Below are positions 22,563 to 32,834 of a DNA stretch of 64,000 nucleotides, piece after piece. The notes under the pieces are model-generated. The model searched no databases, was not told the DNA's origin, and was given only the letters and a program-made list of their open reading frames with translations. Source of the stretch: Prorocentrum cordatum (taxonomy: Eukaryota; Sar; Dinophyceae; Prorocentrales; Prorocentraceae); NCBI GenBank assembly GCA_963575745.1, contig CAUYUJ010000758.1, positions 466,365 to 530,364 on the forward strand, in the 5' to 3' direction. The first letter of the stretch is position 1. Every line of letters starts with the position of its first letter. Made by a program: the position numbers and the translations under genes.

Positions 22563-22757
22563 TCCACGGACTCCAAGAGACTCCCAAGACACCCCCAAGG
22601 GGCCTCAAGAGGATCGCCGAGGCACCCAAGACGCTCAATGACAGCCCTGTGCCCGCCATGATGCCCCGCCAGACGCCCCAAGAGGCTTCCCAAAAACTTC
22701 CAAGCGACATCCGAGGAGACTCGGCCAGACTTCCTTCTCCTCTCTCTCGTCTGCTTA
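22563..22757. other. CCAAGA-type repeat spacer
   Basis: Degenerate CCCAAGAGGC words to about 22700; no gene. Confidence 0.5.
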
Positions 22758-22933
22758 CAGTCGGGGCGTTGACCTAAGGAACCCTAAATAAGGAACGAGG
22801 CCCCTTTTTCCCATAAGTTAAACTTCGATTTCCCATCGAAACCCTAAGCAAAACCAAAGGCGAACTACAAAACAACTAAGGAACACCGAGCCCCTCCCCA
22901 AAGAAAAGGGTTCCTTCCTCAGCGCCCCGACTG
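22758..22933. mobile_element. MITE with CAGTCGGGGCG termini and TA flanks (copy 1)
   Basis: The element starts CAGTCGGGGCGTTGA and ends TCAGCGCCCCGACTG, with TA on each side (22756-22757 and 22934-22935), as left by Tc1/mariner-type insertion. It is 176 bp long and non-coding. Copy 2 at 48272-48447 has the same length and about 85-90 percent similar words (CCTAAGGAACCCTAAATAAG, GAGCCCCTCCCCAA). Confidence 0.88.
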
Positions 22934-22935
22934 TA

Positions 22936-23265
22936 CTCCTCCTCCTCCCTCCTGCCTCCTCTCCCTTTCCCCACCTCATCCTCCTCCTCGTCCAATTCCT
23001 CCTCCCTGCCCTGCTCCTCCTCCTCCGCCTCCTTCTCCTCGTCGGTGTTTTCCACTTTATCCTCCTCCTTCCTCCTCCTTCCTCCCCCATCGCCCTCCTT
23101 CTGCTCCTCCTCCATCTCCTCCTCCTCCTCCTCCTCCTCCTCCTCCTCCTCCTCCTCCTCCTCTTCCTCGTCCTCCTGTTCCTTATCATCCTGTTCCTTT
23201 TCTTCTTCTTCTTATTCCTCATCCTCCTTCTCCTCATCCTCATCCGATTCCTCCTTTCTCCCGAT
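22936..23265 (+). repeat. (TCC)n-rich tract
   Basis: CTCCTC words with TTC interruptions; the purest part is at 23105-23165. Confidence 0.9.
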
Positions 23266-24191
23266 CTTGAGGAACATGTTCCTGCCCAGCCCTTTGTTCC
23301 ACATGCTCCTCCACACCCCTGATCAAGGCAACTCGTCTGGGCATCGTTTCTGGATGGGCTGGTGGGGTTACGCGGAGCGTTAAGAATTCAGTCGGGTCCT
23401 GTGGCGTTGCTGTCCATCGGTGCTTCCGCGTCGCAAAATCAACCTTGAACGCCTTCGCCAGCGTCACCAACACGCTAACGCCGCACGAACCTACCGTGCG
23501 CGCTCCCGTGAAGTGTGTGTGTGTGTGGACTAAAGGCCCTGGCGTGCGTTACTCCTCCCCCCCGTGGGCGGCCGGTGCTTGGTGACTCGACGCTGCGGCC
23601 CGGTGCTGGGCAGCGGCTGTTCCAGGGTGGCCGGTGCGAAGCACTGGTGGGTAGCGCGGGCACCCATTCGCAGAGCTCCTGGACCGTACGCCGCGGTCGT
23701 AGGAGGAGAAGGGGCGTTCGCGCCATATCTGACACCCTGCCCCTCCCACCCATCCTTTTCCATTGCACTGTTTTGTATATCCGTTTTCATGTCATAGCAG
23801 ACCTGGAATTCCCCCGAAGACCCCATCGTGCTTGCGCAATCGGAAAAACGAGAACAAGAGGACAACGAGGAGGAGCAGGAGGAAGAGGACCAGGACGCAT
23901 AGCAGCAGCGGGAAGAACTGAAGTGGAATGGGGCGGGAGGAGCAGAAGGACCAGGGGAAGGCGGAAGAGGGGAGATGATGGGAGCCACAACGATGAGGAA
24001 GGACCAGGATGAAGAAAAGTGGACAACCCTGGGGCGAGAGCACCATTCAGAACGACGGGGGCAACGCAACGATCCGAAAACGAGGCCAACGCTGCAGCGA
24101 CAGCACCAGCATTCAACACATTTCCATTTCATCGCCTGAATTTGGTCGAGTCATTTGAGAAAGTTTCTAACTGTTGAACCACGGGCTTGCT
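23266..24191. other. No gene identified
   Basis: Several overlapping frames on both strands (for example 23530-24132 minus), none with a domain or a supported start. Includes short direct repeats of CCGGTGC (23565-23650). Confidence 0.4.
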
Positions 24192-24560
24192 TCAACCTCC
24201 TCTGGCCCATGTATTTGCAGCAGACTGTATTGCCTCGGCGATCTGGGTAACATGCTCTGGTGCGTTCGCTTGGCGTTGAAATTTTGTCCGGACGTGTTTG
24301 TTCAAGTTATTGAGCTGCTCCTCACAGTATATGCTGCGGTTGATTACTTGCATCAAGAACGCACGCATGTTGTAGTTCATCAGTGCTCGAATAACCTCAT
24401 CCCATCGTGATTGGCTTTGGAAGACGTGCTATTATGCCTGAAATCTCCGTGCTCGAACCTGGCATTGCGCAGTTCCGCAAATCGGTCCGCGCTCAGGTTG
24501 TACCAGCCTTCTCGGACCAAAGACAACGCCACGTCGAAACCCCAGGATTCGGCGGATTCG
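24192..24560 (-). CDS. Hypothetical protein, 3' exon or fragment
   Basis: The minus strand carries a protein-like segment, GFDVALSLVREGWYNLSADR, then RFAELRNARF. After an AAA run near 24410 one extra A joins it to SQSRWDEVIRALMNYNMR, then FLMQVINRSIYCEEQL and a stop at 24192. It is hydrophilic, helical and has varied composition, unlike the repeat-driven frames around it. The 5' end is uncertain: upstream is an (ATG)n/(GGA)n tract (24625-24720) that could be intronic, then a frame starting near 24810 and a possible spliced-leader relict at 24931-24947. I do not recognise the family. Confidence 0.45.
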
Positions 24561-24620
24561 GCGGAGGGGGGCAGGAGTAGGAGGGGGAGGAGGAAGAGTA
24601 GGAAGAGGAGGCATAAAAGA

Positions 24621-24624
<4 letters not shown>

Positions 24625-24663
<39 letters not shown>

Positions 24664-24720
24664 GGAGGAGGAGGAGGAGGAGAAGGAGGAGGAGGAGGAG
24701 GAGGAGGAGGTGGTGGGGTG
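24625..24720 (+). repeat. (ATG)n then (AGG)n microsatellite
   Basis: About 13 ATG units pass directly into AGG units. Confidence 0.95.
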
Positions 24721-24930
24721 GGGGCTGGCTCCTTCGCTCGATCGCCCCTTCGCTCGATCGCCCGGGTCAGCCGAGCCAGGGTTCGGCGGGGCCGTCGCGG
24801 CTACCGCCGCGGTCATCGCAAGGAGGCGACTACTTCGCGGAGCTAAACGCGCAACGACATCCGTGGGGCGAACAATGGGCTCCGCTACTATGAGTAGGAC
24901 AGGAGTTTTTTCCTCTGGAGGCGAAACTAA

Positions 24931-24947
24931 CTTGAGCCAAACTTTGG
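24931..24947 (-). other. Possible relict of the dinoflagellate spliced leader (weak)
   Basis: The minus strand reads CCAAAGTTTGGCTCAAG. The last 11 bases equal the 3' end of DinoSL (TTTGGCTCAAG), and CCA is offset by two extra bases. It lies 5' of the minus-strand gene candidate at 24192-24560. Confidence 0.4.
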
Positions 24948-25059
24948 AGGGAGCCAACAGTGTGTGAGCACCTTGCTGTCTGGAGCTGCTGCGTAACTGC
25001 TACATGATGCGCTACAACAAAGCACCTGTTCACCAAGTCGGAACGCTATAATCTGACAT

Positions 25060-25520
25060 GCTATCCTTCTCCTTCTCCTCCTCCATCTCCTCCTCCTCCT
25101 CCTCTCCCTCCTCCTCCGCCCCTTCCTCCTCCTCCACCTCCTCCTCCTCCTCCTGCTCCTAATCCTCCGCCCCTTCCTCCTCCTCCTCCCCTTCCTCCTC
25201 CTCCTCCCCTTCCTCCTCCTCCTCCTTCCTCCTCCTCCTCCCTCCTCCCTCCTGCTCTCCCTCCTCCTCCGCCTCGCGCCTGGAGGCTGCACGCCTCCAG
25301 CGGCCCGGGGCGCACCGCGGCCGCCCACCTGCGGCCCGCGACGGCTCCACGGGGGGTGTGGTGTGTGCCGCGGGCACGGGCCGGGCGGAGGAGGCGCCAG
25401 CGCGGCGATCGGAGCTGCGCGCCCCATCAACCAGCTCCTCCTGTTCCTCCTGCTCCTCCTGCTCCTCCTGCTCCTCCTCCTCCTCCTCCTCCTCCTCCTC
25501 CTCCTCCTCCTCCTCCCACT
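25060..25520 (+). repeat. (TCC)n arrays
   Basis: 25060-25275 and 25430-25515 are TCC/CTC-rich around a G+C-rich spacer. Confidence 0.9.
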
Positions 25521-26960
25521 CCTCCTCACCAGCCACGCCTTCGCGACTTGCGTACAAGTGCACCTTTTGGCCACCTTTGGTCTGACGAAGCCAGGACGAA
25601 GATACAGTCAGCCCGCGGAGTAAGGACGCACGATAAGGATGCGAGGGCCCTGGAAAGCCATGTTGACGTTTTTCGAGCGGAGCGCCGCCGAACACCGAGG
25701 GATGCAAAGGTATTTAGAGGGCACCCTTGCATCCCGCCCCAAGGGTACCCTGAGGGGCTGGCCAGCGAAAGTTGCCATGGATGGACCGAAGGGGCAAGGA
25801 TGCAAGGGTAACCTAGGACAAGTTGCTCATCCCTACTCCACGGGTTGACTGCATCATCGGGTGAAGACAGATCGAGGACCTCTGATCTCTGGACGATCTG
25901 GAGGATGTCTCGGGCGCCGCGACCTTCTCCGAGCGTTTCAGGGTGCTCTGGCAGTGTTCCGGAACGCTCCGGAACGGACTTGTCCTCGTCCTAGCCCCGT
26001 CCAGCTTAGAGCTTAGAATTAATGGCGCTGGGGTCGTTCAGACGCCGCCGTCCCCATCCCCCCGGGGACGGCAGCTGCAAGGAACAAAAAAGAGAGAAGC
26101 AAAGCGAAAGACCCCCCCAAGGGCGGGGTACCCTCCATCCTTCTGGTTACCCTCTCCGCCTCCTTCTGGTTCTTTCCTCATCCGTCTCCAGGAAGTGGCC
26201 AAGGATGGACCGAAGGGAGGATGCAATGGTTTGAAGTACCATGTAGGACCTGCTATAGAACAGGAGCAGACCGTAGACGGATCTACCATTTTTCCGATCT
26301 TGCACCGCGCCGACCGCAACGGCCACGTTGTCCATAAGCCTATCCACCCTGAGAGCGTCGATGGATGTCACGGCACCCAGTGTGTCCATAGACGGTGTTG
26401 GCTAGGACGTGAGAGCGGTATTGGGCATCGGCCCCAGATGCTGGTCTTCTAGAAGCAGGCAGGCTCGGCCCTCCAGGCAAGGGTAGCCTTGGAGAGCAGC
26501 TTCTCCTTACAGTGCGCTTTGGCTGCGCTCCCCTCCCCACCTGCGGCAAAGCCCCCCCCCCCCTGGGGTGGTGGCGGGGAAGGGGAGCGCGCAGCGACCG
26601 GAGGGCTCCCCGCGGTGGCCCCCCTCGCAGGTGGAGCCGCTCTGCGGCAGCTCCCTGCCTGAGGTCATCGGGCCTCTCCTCACGAAGCTGCGGGGTTCTT
26701 CGCAACACAGGGCCTCGGGGGAGGCATCGTGGCGGGCGATCCCGTGCGGCGAGAGGCTTCCAGCACTGGCCCGTTCTGGGAGTGGGAGAGAGGGAGAGGC
26801 TGCACCCGTTCTGGCTCAGAGCATGCCCCTTGCCAATCGCAGCCCCCCCCCCCCCCCCCCGGCGCGGGCCCCCTTCGCGGAGCCGGGCCGTGCCTTCGCG
26901 GGTGCTGCGCCACGTCGCCGCAGCGCCCGTCGGTCGCGGGATGGGTGGAGGCCCCGGAAA
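25521..26960. other. No firm gene; dispersed repeat at 25865-25990
   Basis: 25865-25990 (GGAGGATGTCTCGGGCGCCG ... CCGGAACGCTCCGGAACGG) is repeated at about 47720-47848. A short minus-strand stretch near 26250-26390 (DTLGAVTSIDALRVDRLMD) looks protein-like but has no start, stop or partner that I can define. Homopolymer C runs occur at 26558-26568 and 26847-26862. Confidence 0.4.
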
Positions 26961-26968
26961 AGCAGGCC

Positions 26969-27266
26969 TTAGGTCGGGCATGGCCTCCTACAGGCGGCCT
27001 TTCGAAGACAAATGCAACATGGTCAAACCACATTCCAAAACAAAGCGTCAAAAATAGTCGGGACATCGACCCCTGATTGTTTTGCTAAGTTTTGCCTTAG
27101 GTCGGGTATGTCCTCCTGCAGGCGGAGGCGGGCTTTCGAAGAAACGTGCGGCATTGTCAAACCATATTTCAAAACAAAAACCATCAAACATAGTCGGGGC
27201 ATCGCCCCCTGACTATGTTTTGCTAAGTTTGAAGAATCCTCCTGTAGAGGGACATGCCCGACTCAA
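26969..27266. mobile_element. TCGGGC TIR element with partial internal duplication
   Basis: The left end TTAGGTCGGGCATGG and right end CATGCCCGACTCAA are inverted. Flanks AGCAGGCC (26961-26968) and AGCAAGCC (27267-27274) are an 8-bp target-site duplication with one mismatch. The left third is repeated inside: a second TTAGGTCGGGTATGTCC begins at about 27096, and each copy is followed by CAGGCGG...TTTCGAAGA, AACCA.ATT.CAAAACAAA and TAGTCGGG. Non-coding. Confidence 0.82.
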
Positions 27267-27544
27267 AGCAAGCCCCAGCTCCTGTTGAGGGACGCGCCCC
27301 AAAACGCGCGGTTGTCCTCGAGCCCTGCGCCGCAGCCCTGGAGAAGCGCACCTCCGAAAGTAGGTCGAGTTGCTGAGCGGCATTGTCCTCGTCTGCTTCA
27401 TCTGGTTTCTGATGTCTGTTTGTGTGCTCGGCTCAGGCATCCATCCTCAAGCCTGCGATCGGTTGCTCCTGAAGTACACTGAGGTGGTGGCCTCAGCGGC
27501 CCAAGCCGCATAAGGGGCCTCTGCTGGGCCACACGGCCACTGTG
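27267..27544. other. No gene identified
   Basis: Unique-looking spacer. Confidence 0.4.
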
Positions 27545-27730
27545 GTGCCTCCTGGGCCCTCCTCCCACCCTCCCTCCCTCCTCCCTCCCTCCCTCCTCCC
27601 TCCCTCCCTCCTCCCTCCCTCCCTCCCTCCCTCCTCCCTCCCTCCCTCCTCCCTCCCTCCTCCCTCCCTCCTCCCTCCCTCCCTCCCCCCTCCCTCCCTC
27701 CCTCCCTCCCTCCCTCCTGCCTCCTCCCTC
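27545..27730 (+). repeat. (CCTCCCTC)n minisatellite
   Basis: Units of CCTCCCTCCCT/CCTCCTCCC with drift. Confidence 0.92.
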
Positions 27731-27888
27731 GCTCTTCGTCCTTGGCCCTCTCCTCGGCCCCATGGGGGCCTCCAGACGCCTTCGGGCACCCCCGAGGAAG
27801 GCCCTGCCCTGAGATGCCCGCGCTGTGGCAGAGGACGTCGAGGGTGGGCCGGCGAGGCCCGCGCGCTCTGGAGGAGGCACGAGAGGAA

Positions 27889-28071
27889 GGACATGCCCGA
27901 CCTAGCGCCTCCTGGTCCTTATCCTTATCCTTTTCCTCCTCCTCCTCCTCCTGCTCCCTCCTCCTCCCTCCCCCCTTCTCCTCCTCCTCCTCCTCCTCCT
28001 CCTCCTCCTCCTCCTCCTCCTCCTCCTCCTCCTCCTCCTCCTCCCCCGGAGGCGCTAGGTCGGGCATGTCC
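27889..28071. repeat. Perfect 24-bp inverted repeat of two TCGGGC element ends around (TCC)n
   Basis: 27889-27912 (GGACATGCCCGACCTA plus GCGCCTCC) is the exact reverse complement of 28048-28071. The loop is 135 bases of mostly TCC. Both arms contain the terminus of the TCGGGC TIR family plus 8 flanking bases, so this looks like two ends facing outward, or a duplicated and inverted junction. Confidence 0.88.
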
Positions 28072-28224
28072 CCCTACAGGGGGATTTTGGGCGAAAGAGC
28101 AAGACAATGCCCTACAAAGATTCAAGCATGCAGAGACAGATGCTAGGAACACCGTCCCCAGGCTACCTCTTTTTAACGCCCGACTCGAGGAACGGGGGCC
28201 CTGGAGCTTCTCGAAGCGACCCCC

Positions 28225-28854
28225 ATGCCACGTGGGATGGAGGAGGATCATGAAGATAATGATAATGATGATGACGAGCATGACGATGACGATGCCGGTG
28301 AAGATGCTGCTGATTGTGATGACGATGGCGATGATGATGGTGATACTGATATGGATGACGCTACTGCTGCTAATGATGCTGATGATGACACTGATGCTAA
28401 TGATGGTGATATGGGCGATGATGATGGATGTGATGACGATCGTATTGATGATGCTGGACACGACGATGATGATGATGCTGATGATGATGATGATTGTGCT
28501 GATCATGATGATGAGGATGGTGATGGCAATGATGGTGGTAATGGATGTTGCTTATGGTGATAGTGACGGGGATGTTGATGATGATGGCGATGGTGATGGT
28601 GGTAATGATGATGTTGTTGTCAAGGATTATGATGATGGTGGTGGTGATTGTGTTGTTGATGATGATAATGCTGCGGAGTTTGATGCTGATGCTGGTGATG
28701 ATGAAGAAGAAGGTTATGAAGATTATGGTGATACTACTCAGTGCGATGAAGATGATGGTGATGATGAGGCTGATGAGAACGGTGATGACACCGCTGACGG
28801 TCGTGATGATGATGATGATGATGATGATGCTGATGCTGATGATGATGATGATGC

Positions 28855-28889
<35 letters not shown>

Positions 28890-29065
28890 TCGATGATGCC
28901 GATGCTAAGACTGATGATGCTGATGGTGGTGATGACGATGGTAATGATGCTACTGCTGCTGATGATGGTGGTGGTGAAGATGATGATGGTGATGCTGATG
29001 ATGATGGCGGATACCATGAGGTGATGATGTGGAGGAGGATGAGGATGAGGATGAGGATGAGGATG

Positions 29066-29098
<33 letters not shown>

Positions 29099-29159
29099 GT
29101 GGTGGTGATGATGGTGGTGGTGATGATGTTGATGTTGATGTTGATGTTGATGTTGATGT

Positions 29160-29242
<83 letters not shown>

Positions 29243-29260
29243 ATGCTAATCAAGAAGAGC
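28225..29260 (+). repeat. (GAT)n array, about 1 kb
   Basis: Degenerate GAT/GGT/GCT triplets, purest at 28810-28890 and 29160-29230. In one frame it encodes over 300 mostly Asp residues; all frames stay open, so I treat it as a satellite. Confidence 0.92.
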
Positions 29261-29585
29261 CAGCCAGGTATCCGCACCTCTTTCGCCCACCGAGTGCGGG
29301 CATAAGACGCGAAGGAGCCCTGGTTGAGGAGGACGAGGAGTAGGTGGAGGAGGACAAGAGCATCAAGGAGGAGAAGGTGGAGGAGGAGATGAGGCGGATA
29401 GGGGGAGGAGGCGGGATGGGGAGAGGGAGGGGCTCTGCGCGGCGAGAGGCTGGGAAAAGCTCAGCACGTTGACGCTCGGGGACCGCGACGTGGTTGGCGT
29501 GCCGCGTCGAACCGCGGTGGTCCAAGGCGCGACGCGTTATGCAAAAGTTCCCGCCCGCACATGTGCTGCGCTGATCAACGTCAGA
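29261..29585. other. No gene; GGA-rich
   Basis: 29330-29430 is GGAGGA-rich; the remainder shows nothing. Confidence 0.4.
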
Positions 29586-29744
29586 TTACCAGCCTGGAAC
29601 ATATCCCTATCCCTATGCTGGGAATCTCCTCATCACGATGCCAATCTTACGGATTCCCTTATTTTTTTGAGGGCGCATCCCTAAGATTGTCATCGCCTTT
29701 TGGCGTGTCAATCTTAGGGATAGGGATAAGTTCGAGGCTGGTAA
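29586..29744. mobile_element. MITE with TTACCAGCCT termini and 5-bp TSD (copy 1)
   Basis: Ends TTACCAGCCTGGAACATATC and GATAAGTTCGAGGCTGGTAA are inverted. The flank TCAGA is present on both sides (29581-29585, 29745-29749). A second hairpin lies inside: TCCCTAAGATTG / CAATCTTAGGGA. 159 bp, non-coding. Copy 2 is at 40395-40552. Confidence 0.9.
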
Positions 29745-30029
29745 TCAGAGTGTTTGCCCAGTGGTATGGGAGCAACCCGCTGTAGGCGACAGCCATCGCA
29801 GCGAGCGCGCCGAGAAGCAGGGCACCACAGACTCCTGGGCGGCAGCGGCGCGCAGCGCTGCAGAACATCGGGCGGGGCACGAACGACCGGCGCACGCACA
29901 CTCTGGGGAGCGGCCTCGTGATCCCCCCGAACCCTGGCTCCCGTCACCTTGGCAACAGATGAGGAGAAGGGAGGAGGGAGGAGGGAGAAGAGGAAGAGCG
30001 ACAAGAATAGGAGGAGGAGGAGGAGGGGA
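29745..30029. other. No gene identified
   Basis: Spacer between the MITE and the GGA-rich duplication. Confidence 0.35.
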
Positions 30030-30228
30030 GGAGGCAAGGCGTGGAGCCAGGGAGCAAAGCAGGAGCAGACGGAGGAGGAAGAGTAGGAGGAGCAGAGGAC
30101 GATGAGGAGGAGACTCAGTTTGCCACGGAGGCGGAGGAGGCAAGGCATGGAGCCAGGGAGCAAAGATGGAGACGGAGGAGGACGAGTAGGAGGAGCAGAG
30201 GACGAGGAGGAGGAGACTCGTTTTGCCG
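30030..30228. repeat. Tandem duplication of about 100 bp in GGA-rich DNA
   Basis: GAGGCAAGG.. TGGAGCCAGGGAGCAAAG and GTAGGAGGAGCAGAGGACGA occur in the same order at 30030-30125 and 30133-30228. Confidence 0.85.
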
Positions 30229-30680
30229 CGCCTCTGAAGCTCGGCGCTGAGATCCCTCACTGCGCCTATGAGCCTCGCCTTGTACCCCAGCTTCAGCCCC
30301 GCGCAGAGGCCGTCGAGGTCGGCTGCGGACAGGTCGGTGAGCTGCCTCGGCTCGTCCACCTCCTTTCCAGGGCCACGTGCGCAGCAACTTTGACTCGGGT
30401 GCGCGTGTCGGGTCGGAGCGGAGGTGGGGTCGGAAGAGAATCGCTCTAGACGGCCAGTGGAAGAAAGGAGTGTGAGCACCCAGCCGGTGACGCTCCCTAG
30501 CCCCAACTTGGGACAATCCCCCCCCCTGGCACCCCCCCGCCCCCTTGCGCACGCCCGATTGGTTACAAAGGACTTTGGCGCACTATAGACAAGCTGCAGC
30601 TGCCATCCTCTGATCTCCCTCGTCTTCTCCACCCAGGTCTGGCAGAGCTCTGGCTTGCAAGGTCCTGGTTGCGGGGCCAT
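30229..30680 (-). CDS. Hypothetical minus-strand frame with SAM-like helical segment
   Basis: The ATG at 30680 (minus) opens MAPQPGPCKPELCQTWVEK..., and the same frame at 30372-30230 reads DEPRQLTDLSAADLDGLC then AGLKLGYKARLIGAVRDL. The latter spacing (L..LS..DL.....KLGYK..LI.AV..L) resembles a sterile-alpha-motif helix bundle. The stretch between is low-complexity, and the frame then runs into the GGA duplication, so the true 3' end is unknown. No start context, splice site or leader relict supports it further; it may be a gene fragment. Confidence 0.28.
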
Positions 30681-30822
30681 GATGGGCTCAGCCAGAGGAA
30701 CTCTGATGAACGAAAACTTTTTGGTACCACAGGCAGGGAGCTGCAACCGCGGGCCGAAACATCCTCCTTCTCCTCCGTCTCCCCCACCTGGGCCATTCCA
30801 GAAACCCCGAATCCGAAAATGT

Positions 30823-31010
30823 TCCGGCTACGCGCCAGAGTGACCCTGGGTAAGAGTGACATGTGGTGCGCGGCTTTTGGGGGGCCGCCGGGGGGCCAAA
30901 CACGAGCCCGCAAGACGCTACTACCGCATCGCGTTCGGCAATCAGAGGGCCCCAAGTGGGCGCGCACCAAAGGTCGCTCCGGCGAAGGGTCACTCTTACG
31001 TGTAGTCGAA
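30823..31010. mobile_element. MITE, GTGACC family
   Basis: Left arm CGGCTACGCGCCAGAGTGAC and right arm GTCACTCTTACGTGTAGTCG are inverted; the interior has TGGTGCGCGGC and GGCCAAACACGAGC shared with 31689-31872. 188 bp, non-coding. Confidence 0.85.
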
Positions 31011-31046
31011 TGCTGAAGCCGCATGTTTACTTTATAGAAGAAGACA

Positions 31047-31225
31047 CAACGGCATTAACAGAAACCTTTTGGCGCTCCGCGCGGATTTCTTGGAACTGCG
31101 CTGGACCCCCCTCCCTGGCTCGCGGAGCGCGCCAGGGCCGGCGCCAGAGGCGCCGCTAGGGGGCCCAGCGCGGATCCAAGAAATCCGCGCGGAGCACCAC
31201 AAGTTCTTCTTTATGCAATTTGTTC
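31047..31225. mobile_element. Foldback MITE, TCCGCGCGGATTTCTTGG family
   Basis: The long arms contain GCTCCGCGCGGATTTCTTGG and CCAAGAAATCCGCGCGGAGC. The centre holds the G+C-rich palindromes GAGCGCGCCAGGG and GGCGCCAGAGGCGCC. It lies 37 bases after the GTGACC MITE. Confidence 0.87.
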
Positions 31226-31688
31226 TACTTCGAGACTCTCTCCTGCCTCCCCAGGTGCTCAACGAGCAACACACACTCAAACCTATAGGGAGGGGGAATA
31301 TGGAGAAGGGCAAGGCGCTGAGCGCGCTATATTAGAAAGGGTGAATCTTCTCGCGCCACGAGGGGGGCTCCCGTGCGAGCGGTGACCCCCATCTGACAAC
31401 ATGCACCCATAACCCCCTCCTCCATTATGCTCATGTCGTTTTTCCCCAATCAGGGCTTGCACCGAAGGGGTCCTAGCGGATATCGAAAAATTAGGCGAAC
31501 ATTTTCCGCAGATGTTGGTGGCCGGCTGGGTTTCCGGGTTCCCGGGTTCCCGGTCGATCTCCTCATCGATCTCTTTCTCGATTCCACGATTCATGATCGA
31601 TCACATGATCGATCTCACTGTTCATCTCACCCCATCGATCTCACCATCGATCTCATCCAACCATCCACTGATTGGGGCTTTTCTCTGG
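31226..31688. other. No gene; GATCGAT-rich stretch
   Basis: 31550-31660 has many ATCGAT / GATCGATC words and the pair GTTTCCGGGTTCCCGGGTTC. No coding signal. Confidence 0.45.
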
Positions 31689-31872
31689 TCGGCTACACGC
31701 AGGAGTGACCCTGGGTACGAGTGACCTTTGGTGCGCGGCTCTTTGGGGGCCGCGGGGGGGGCCAAACACAAGCGCGCAAGACGCCGCTGCCGCCTCGCGT
31801 TCGGCGATCGGGGGACCCAATGGGCCCGCACCAAAGGTCACTCCGGCGAAGGGTCACTCCTACGTGCAGTCG
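31689..31872. mobile_element. MITE, GTGACC family
   Basis: Arms CGGCTACACGCAGGAGTGAC and GTCACTCCTACGTGCAGTCG; inner arms GAGTGACCTTTGGTGCG / CGCACCAAAGGTCACTC. It gives the cleanest definition of the family. Confidence 0.9.
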
Positions 31873-32154
31873 ATCTGGGGTGTCATTTCTTCCCCGATGC
31901 TTGCAGCTCCTTCCACTGCAAGCATCGAGGAAGCTTAACAATGTTCTTAGAACATGAAGCTCCTTCCGCTGCTCCAAGAGCAAAAACAATGTTCTTAGAA
32001 CATAAGCCCAATGCTATAAAACAAGACAGACTCCGCCAGAACTGTTCTAAGAATATTTCGGGGAAAACGCAACAGGTTCTTAGAACATTTCGTCGCGGGG
32101 CTATAGGCGAGCCAAGACGCTTCGCCACTGCTTGATCCTCGGGGTGTCATTTCT
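31873..32154. repeat. Empty-site paralogue and GTTCTTAGAAC palindromes
   Basis: 31877-31930 (GGGGTGTCATTTCTTCCCCG then ATGCTTGCAGCTCCT) is an uninterrupted copy of the sequence that flanks the element at 32163-36492. Between 31938 and 32082 the palindrome TGTTCTTAGAACAT occurs twice, with a GGTTCTTAGAACAT and an inverted variant CTGTTCTAAGAATAT. Confidence 0.85.
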
Positions 32155-32416
32155 TCCTCGATTTACATCGGGCCTGTCCCCCTAGAGGGGTATTTTCGAC
32201 GACAAATAAACAATACCCCGAAAATAGGCCAAACAAATAAAACATATCCTGGGGACGATTTTCACCTAACAGCCTTTGCTGATAGGTTTCTAATGGGATC
32301 AAAAGAAAACATCTTGACGCCCCAAAAGGGTTTGGGCGGGATCCGGACAAAACTGGACAGATCCGGCAGCCCCAGGAATCCTTAGGAATCCTTAGGCATT
32401 CTTAGGAATCCTTAGG

Positions 32417-32830
32417 AATCCATTCCCAGAACACCATTCCCAGGCCACATTTTGAATGCCCGGAGCCAACTGTAGGCCACTTCGTGTTTTCTTCGTGTTC
32501 CCAGAACACAACTCCCAGGCCACATTTTGAATGCCCGGAGCCAACTGTAGGCCACTTCGTGTTTTTTTCCGTGTTCCCAGAACACAATTCCCAGGCCACA
32601 TTTTGAATGCCCGGAGCCAACTGTAGGCCACTTCGTGTTTTTTTCGTGTTCCCAGAACACAATTCCCAGGACACATTTTGAATGCCCGGAGCCAACTGTA
32701 GGCCACTTCGTGTTCTACGTCTTCCCAGAACACCACTCCCAGGCCACATTTTGAATGCCCGGAGCAAACTGTAGGCCACTTCGTGTTCTTCGTGTTCCCA
32801 GGACACTAGTCCTGCGCCATATTTTGAATG
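32417..32830. repeat. 75-bp satellite, about 5.5 units
   Basis: Unit words: CCCAGGCCACATTTTGAATG, CCCGGAGCCAACTGTAGGCC, ACTTCGTGTT. On the minus strand it gives a 25-residue peptide period in all three frames. Confidence 0.95.
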
Positions 32831-32834
32831 CGCG

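Noticed and set aside
27542-29305. 587-codon frame joining the TCC and GAT tracts
   Set aside because: It crosses two unrelated microsatellites and a transposon end; no unique coding segment inside.
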